Source of the DNA: an uncultured Bacilli bacterium
GTDB lineage: Bacteria > Bacillota_I > Bacilli_A > RF39 > UBA660
DNA length: 8,346 nt
Reading direction: 5' to 3'
Assembly (NCBI GenBank): GCA_910587775.1
Contig: CAJUNF010000004.1
Location: forward strand, 51,219 to 59,564
A program made the translations under genes and the position numbers. How positions within the stretch are numbered: the stretch's first letter is position 1; each line of letters starts with the position of its first letter. Below, piece after piece: positions 6,070-8,346 of this stretch. Under the pieces are notes generated by a model, which was not told where the DNA came from, did not search any database, and saw nothing but the letters and a program-made list of their open reading frames with translations.

Positions 6070-6086
6070 ATCATATCTAATATGAT
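6070..6086. promoter_or_regulatory. Candidate LysR binding dyad
   Basis: ATCATAT-CTA-ATATGAT is a perfect 7+3+7 palindrome centred at 6078, about 62 bases upstream of the predicted start. LysR-type regulators commonly bind a dyad centred near -65. The symmetric T/A pair here is T-N13-A rather than the textbook T-N11-A, so the match is positional and structural, not to an exact consensus. Confidence 0.55.
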
Positions 6087-6096
6087 TAATCAGTGA

Positions 6097-6138
6097 AATA
6101 AAGAAATTTATAGAAAGAATCTATTTAATTTCTTTATT
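6097..6138. repeat. Long inverted repeat upstream of the LysR promoter
   Basis: AATAAAGAAATT (6097-6108) pairs perfectly with AATTTCTTTATT (6127-6138), and after a small internal loop ATAGA (6110-6114) pairs with TCTAT (6120-6124), giving about 17 bp around a 5-base loop. There is no clean T tail on either strand. It may act as a terminator for the tandem-HTH gene or as further protein-binding DNA. Confidence 0.5.
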
Positions 6139-6293
6139 ATTTACTCTTCCTACTAAATAATCGAAAGACACTTTATAAAATAAGGAAATAAAATATAATT
6201 TAAAAGTTGTAGAAATAATGATTACTAATAGATAATCCAAACTTACAGCAAAGTAATTAACTTACTTATTACACATACTTATTGGAATATCAT

Positions 6294-6725
6294 TTATTCC
6301 TCTTTTCCACATAATTTATCTAAATCAATATTAAAAAATTTTGAAATAAGAATTAATCGATCTATAGGAATTTTAACTTGACCATTAAAATAATCATAAC
6401 ATGTCGATTTGGCACAACCAATATAATTGGCAATCGCTTGATAAGTAACATTATAAGAAATTTTTAAATCATTTAAGTTCTTTACCAACTGAATATAATT
6501 TATTTTTTGAGTTTTAGCGTTTTTATACTTTTTATCGATCCCTACAATGTAAGATAAACGAACATTATAAAATAGTGATAGCCGATCTGCGATTTCTAAT
6601 GGAATTATTATTAACCCTAATTCCCAATTTTTATAAGTATTTCTTTTGATATCTAATGTATTTGCTAATTCTTCTTGTGTTAATTCAAATTTATCTCTTA
6701 AAAACTTAAGATTATTAAAATACAT
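6294..6725 (-). CDS. Regulator with two tandem XRE-type helix-turn-helix domains
   Basis: 143 residues made almost entirely of two Cro/C1-type domains. Domain one (about 4-62) has FLRDKFELTQEELANTLDIKR and NTYKNWELG; domain two (about 80-138) has VTYQAIANYIGCAKSTCYDYFNG followed by IPIDRLILISKFFNIDLDKLC. A short basic linker (KKYKNAKTQK) joins them. Most XRE regulators carry one such domain, often with an effector domain. Two in one chain could bind both halves of an operator as a monomer or bridge two sites; which applies is unknown. ATG 6725 is preceded by GGTGG seven bases upstream. A dyad at 6774-6797 in its upstream region may be an operator. Confidence 0.82.
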   Translation of the reverse strand: MYFNNLKFLRDKFELTQEELANTLDIKRNTYKNWELGLIIIPLEIADRLSLFYNVRLSYIVGIDKKYKNAKTQKINYIQLVKNLNDLKISYNVTYQAIANYIGCAKSTCYDYFNGQVKIPIDRLILISKFFNIDLDKLCGKEE

Positions 6726-6773
6726 AATTAAACCACCAAAATAATTTTCTCATTTAAAAAGTTGAAAATAATC

Positions 6774-6797
6774 TTTTGTCCTATGAACCGAACAAAA
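6774..6797. promoter_or_regulatory. Imperfect dyad upstream of the tandem-HTH gene
   Basis: TTTTGTCC (6774-6781) and GAACAAAA (6790-6797) form inverted arms matching at 7 of 8 positions around an 8-base centre, about 50 bases before the start codon. Position suits an operator for autoregulation, but a consensus promoter around it is not clear. Confidence 0.35.
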
Positions 6798-6828
6798 TAT
6801 TTTTGATGATTAGAAATTATGTTATAAT

Positions 6829-6860
6829 AAAAAACGAATAACGATTAGTAAACGTTATTC
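6829..6860 (-). terminator. Rho-independent terminator of the first XRE paralogue
   Basis: On the minus strand an 8-bp perfect stem GAATAACG/CGTTATTC (6860-6853 with 6843-6836) with a 9-base loop is followed by G and six T (6834-6829). The TAA stop codon (6857-6855) lies inside the stem. Confidence 0.8.
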
Positions 6861-7112
6861 ATTAGAAAAATCCATATCAACTCTTTGTGGAAGTGGCTTG
6901 ATATTTCTTTTAACAAAAAATTCAAATGGTTCAACATCAAGAACTTTAGATAATGATTCCAACTTATCAAATGATGGAGTATGATAGCCTAACTCAAGCT
7001 GACTAATATAAGTAACACTTATATTAGTTAGTTCTGACAATTTTTCTTGAGTATATTTTTTTCTGTATCTAAAATATTTCACATTATTACCAAATACTTT
7101 ATTTAATTGCAC
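6855..7112 (-). CDS. Small XRE-family repressor with C-terminal LPxRVDM tail (paralogue 1)
   Basis: 85 residues from GTG 7112. This start is preferred over GTG 7124 because GGGGA sits five bases before it and because the resulting MQLNKVFGNNVKYFRYRK aligns with the paralogue's MNLKRIFGRNVKYFRYRK. One Cro/C1-type domain: YTQEKLSELTNISVTYISQLELGYHTPSF followed by LESLSKVLDVEPFEFF. The chain ends in a short tail, KPLPQRVDMDFSNE, nearly the same as that of the gene at 7600-7845. No effector, peptidase or metal domain is present. It faces the small plus-strand gene at 7321 across a 208-base region with a dyad at 7245-7263, the usual layout of a repressor and its target. Target and signal unknown. 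Confidence 0.86.
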   Translation of the reverse strand: MQLNKVFGNNVKYFRYRKKYTQEKLSELTNISVTYISQLELGYHTPSFDKLESLSKVLDVEPFEFFVKRNIKPLPQRVDMDFSNE

Positions 7113-7151
7113 TAAAATCCCCACAATCTTATCATAGATTTTACAAACAAT

Positions 7152-7181
7152 ATAATAAGGTTTTTAACTAAAATACTCCAA
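7152..7181 (-). promoter_or_regulatory. Possible promoter of XRE paralogue 1
   Basis: On the minus strand TTGGAG (7181-7176) and TATTAT (7157-7152, 5 of 6) are spaced by 18 bases. A second -10-like TATGAT lies at 7136-7131 without a good -35. The -35 match is only 3 of 6. Confidence 0.3.
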
Positions 7182-7244
7182 TAAGTATGAGTGCAAAAGA
7201 TAGATACGGATTTTTTCTTTTTATGAATATAGCTATAAAAATAC

Positions 7245-7263
7245 ACTGTAATATAAATACAGT
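7245..7263. promoter_or_regulatory. Candidate operator palindrome in the divergent region of module 1
   Basis: ACTGTA and TACAGT are perfect inverted arms around a 7-base AT centre (19 bp in all), a size and form usual for Cro/C1-type operators. It lies 58 bases before the plus-strand start codon and overlaps the TATAAA boxes at 7252-7257 and 7263-7268 that could serve that gene, so a bound repressor would block it. Binding by the adjacent XRE protein is inferred. Confidence 0.5.
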
Positions 7264-7320
7264 ATAAACCTAATTTTAAAAGCTAATTCAAAACAGTTAA
7301 GAAAGGAGGAAAGTTTAAAT

Positions 7321-7557
7321 ATGAATTTAAAACAAAAAAATGGAAAAGAAATTATTATTAAAGATGGAATAATACCTAATAATTATATTGATCTAATAAA
7401 TAATAATAATAAAATTTCGTTTATAGTTTGCTCAAATAATTCAAAAGAACTTGAAAAAACTATATCAACATTAATGAATTTGCAAAAAAAATACAAAGAT
7501 AAAGATTTTAAAGTTTTAATATTTAGTAGCTATAAAAAATTATCCAACAGTTTATAA
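7321..7557 (+). CDS. Small protein of unknown function, divergent from XRE paralogue 1
   Basis: 78 residues from ATG 7321 with a strong AAGGAGG site nine bases upstream, which makes translation likely. Lys/Asn/Ile-rich. No signal peptide or membrane segment. Residues about 31-70 (KISFIVCSNNSKELEKTISTLMNL, then FKVLIFSS) look like the first strand, helix and second strand of a family 2-like glycosyltransferase, but the DxD motif and the rest of such an enzyme are missing and no continuation is visible in other frames before the next gene. It may be a stand-alone small alpha/beta protein or a truncated remnant. The only known context is the facing XRE repressor. It ends 42 bases before the convergent gene at 7600 with no clear terminator between. 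Confidence 0.6.
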   Translation: MNLKQKNGKEIIIKDGIIPNNYIDLINNNNKISFIVCSNNSKELEKTISTLMNLQKKYKDKDFKVLIFSSYKKLSNSL

Positions 7558-7599
7558 AAATAATGTACAAATAAGATTATATAACACTCTTTTAGAGAT

Positions 7600-7845
7600 T
7601 TATTGCATATCCACTCTATGAGGTAATTTTATATTATTTGATTCAAGAAATAATTCATAAGGACGAATGTTAAAAATTTTGCACATTTTTTCAATGGTTT
7701 CAAATTCAGTTCCATATACTCCACGTTCAATGTAACCTAAATGATTTGTACTCATTTCTAATTTTTCAGCTAATTCAGCCTGAGTAAAATGTTTGCGATA
7801 TCTAAAATATTTCACATTTCTTCCAAAAATTCGTTTTAAATTCAT
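7600..7845 (-). CDS. Small XRE-family repressor with C-terminal LPxRVDM tail (paralogue 2)
   Basis: 81 residues from ATG 7845. The frame stays open upstream to an ATG at 7902, but the extra 19 residues (hydrophobic, Ile/Arg-rich) are absent from the paralogue and that ATG lies inside the palindrome at 7900-7914, so 7845 is chosen. One Cro/C1-type domain: FTQAELAEKLEMSTNHLGYIERGVYGTEF followed by IEKMCKIFNIRPYELF, ending in KLPHRVDMQ. It shares the FGxNVKYFRYRK block and tail with the gene at 6855-7112, and 20 bases are identical in that block (7066-7085 and 7799-7818). The ribosome binding site is weak (AAGG in the loop of a hairpin ending at the start codon). Faces the unknown gene at 8003, likely its target. 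Confidence 0.86.
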   Translation of the reverse strand: MNLKRIFGRNVKYFRYRKHFTQAELAEKLEMSTNHLGYIERGVYGTEFETIEKMCKIFNIRPYELFLESNNIKLPHRVDMQ

Positions 7846-7885
7846 CGTATCACTTGACCTTACAATTATTATGATACGTTTTTTT
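7846..7885. promoter_or_regulatory. Inverted repeat abutting the start codon of XRE paralogue 2
   Basis: CGTATCA (7846-7852) and TGATACG (7872-7878) are perfect 7-bp arms 19 bases apart. On the minus strand the hairpin ends exactly at the start codon and its loop contains the only AAGG, so it could affect translation. On the plus strand the same stem is followed by seven T (7879-7885) and has the form of a terminator, which could stop plus-strand transcripts before the next gene. A protein-binding role is also possible. Confidence 0.5.
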
Positions 7886-7899
7886 ATTAACATACTAAA

Positions 7900-7914
7900 C
7901 AATGTTAAACATTG
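7900..7914. promoter_or_regulatory. Candidate operator palindrome in the divergent region of module 2
   Basis: CAATGTT-A-AACATTG is a perfect 15-bp palindrome between the divergent genes at 7845 and 8003. Its position is right for control of both by the adjacent XRE repressor. It differs from the ACTGTA dyad of module 1, which suggests the two paralogues have separate targets. Confidence 0.52.
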
Positions 7915-7971
7915 CTAAAAAAAGATTGAACCAAAGAAAATCTAAATAGTTTTTCAAAAAAGTTGTATAAG

Positions 7972-7977
7972 TATAAT
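7972..7977 (+). promoter_or_regulatory. -10 box of the plus-strand gene at 8003
   Basis: A perfect TATAAT predicts a transcript start near 7984, between the two possible start codons (7979 and 8003). No good -35 lies at 16-18 bases; the site would need an activator, or is chance in AT-rich DNA. Confidence 0.4.
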
Positions 7978-8002
7978 CATGAGAAGAAATGAAGTAAACA
8001 AA

Positions 8003-8302
8003 ATGAACTGTAATAAAAAAAATTCTAATAGACAAATGGTTTTGGATGGAATAATGGAATTTTCTCATTCCATTTCTGATAAATTAAGCTTTAGTGACAT
8101 GAAAAGGTTTGACCGAGATATGTCTATGATATTAATCGATGAAAATAAATATGAATTTGTTAACAAAATACGCGATATATGTAAAATAAATAAAATTGAA
8201 ATTGACAATGTTTTACTACGTTTTTTTACATATGAAGAAAAATTACAGAAAGATGTTATCTATACATTTATATTAAATTTACATACAAAAAAGAAAGGCT
8301 AA
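8003..8302 (+). CDS. Small protein of unknown function, divergent from XRE paralogue 2
   Basis: 99 residues from ATG 8003. An in-frame ATG at 7979 would add eight residues, but it follows the TATAAT box by one base and has no ribosome binding site, while GAAG precedes 8003 by eight bases. I do not recognise the family. The protein looks all-alpha, soluble and charged: IMEFSHSISDKLSFSDMKRFDRDMSMIL, then EFVNKIRDICKINKIEIDNVLLRFFTYEEKLQKDVIYTFILNL and a KKKG end. No signal peptide, membrane segment or catalytic motif. Its first residues loosely resemble those of the plus-strand gene at 7321 (MN, KN and DGI at matching positions), which may be chance. Context as the partner of an XRE repressor suggests a regulated small effector, but a toxin role is not supported by any motif. 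Confidence 0.62.
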   Translation: MNCNKKNSNRQMVLDGIMEFSHSISDKLSFSDMKRFDRDMSMILIDENKYEFVNKIRDICKINKIEIDNVLLRFFTYEEKLQKDVIYTFILNLHTKKKG

Positions 8303-8325
8303 CTATTAAAAGTCAATAGTTTTTC
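8301..8325 (+). terminator. Rho-independent terminator after the 8003 gene
   Basis: AACTATT (8301-8307) pairs with AATAGTT (8315-8321) around a 7-base loop, followed by a run of T (8320-8324). The stem starts within the TAA stop codon. Confidence 0.7.
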
Positions 8326-8346
8326 TAAAAAAAGTTAATATGGAAA

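Larger units (their letters stand above)
5993..6293 (-). other. 301-base intergenic region upstream of the LysR gene
   Basis: It holds the LysR promoter (6023-6052), a LysR-type dyad (6070-6086), a long hairpin (6097-6138) and, at 6251-6267, a small AAGTAA/TTACTT hairpin without a T tail shortly after the tandem-HTH gene's stop. Between 6139 and 6250 I see only AT-rich sequence with very short reading frames. Confidence 0.65.

Noticed and set aside
6823..6828. Perfect TATAAT on the plus strand
   Set aside because: No -35 at a proper distance (nearest TTGATG is 14 bases away) and no plus-strand gene before 7321.
6855..8302. Classical type II toxin-antitoxin pairs
   Set aside because: The partners are divergent rather than co-directional and overlapping, and neither plus-strand protein shows a known toxin motif.
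1..8346. Mycoplasma-type genetic code (TGA as Trp)
   Set aside because: TGG is used for Trp throughout, including three in a row in the adhesin, and the ArpU-like gene ends at TGA without a sensible extension.

Overview
The window is very AT-rich and looks like a low-GC Gram-positive-type bacterium (Bacillota/Mycoplasmatota-like, possibly an uncultured gut Bacilli lineage; the exact group is inference). It has clear Shine-Dalgarno sites (AGGGGG, GGAGG, AAGGAGG), sigma-A-like promoters and short U-tailed terminators. TGG encodes Trp and TGA is used as a stop, so the standard/11 code applies rather than the Mycoplasma code.

Region 1 (1-1808, minus strand) is cell-surface. It holds the first 279 codons of a secreted thioester-domain adhesin running into a SpaA/Cna-B-type isopeptide domain, cut by the window edge. 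Upstream of it is a membrane-anchored protein with a long Ser/Asn/Lys/Thr linker and a small four-cysteine C-terminal domain of unknown function. A terminator separates the two. Region 2 (1809-2634, minus) has a lone phage-type ArpU/RinA-like regulator. Its leader contains a near-consensus promoter, a 16-codon ORF with its own ribosome binding site, and two mutually exclusive hairpins, one a U-tailed terminator. This reads as a transcription attenuator.

Region 3 (2635-6293, minus) is metabolic. A LysR-type regulator and a Nudix hydrolase overlap by one base (TAATG) and end at a good terminator. A large Gfo/Idh/MocA-type oxidoreductase follows with its own ribosome binding site. The LysR promoter carries a 17-bp dyad centred near -62, the usual position for a LysR binding site.

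Region 4 (6294-8346) is a cluster of small regulators. It has a protein with two tandem XRE helix-turn-helix domains, then two consecutive modules, each an XRE repressor on the minus strand facing a small unknown gene on the plus strand. The two repressors are paralogues sharing an N-terminal FGxNVKYFRYRK block and a C-terminal LPxRVDM tail. Each divergent intergenic region holds a different palindrome that could be the operator. The layout resembles phage or mobile-element immunity or small addiction-type modules, but no toxin, integrase or transposase is recognisable.

The strongest candidates for something new are the XRE/small-protein modules with the conserved tail and the attenuator-like leader of the ArpU-like gene.
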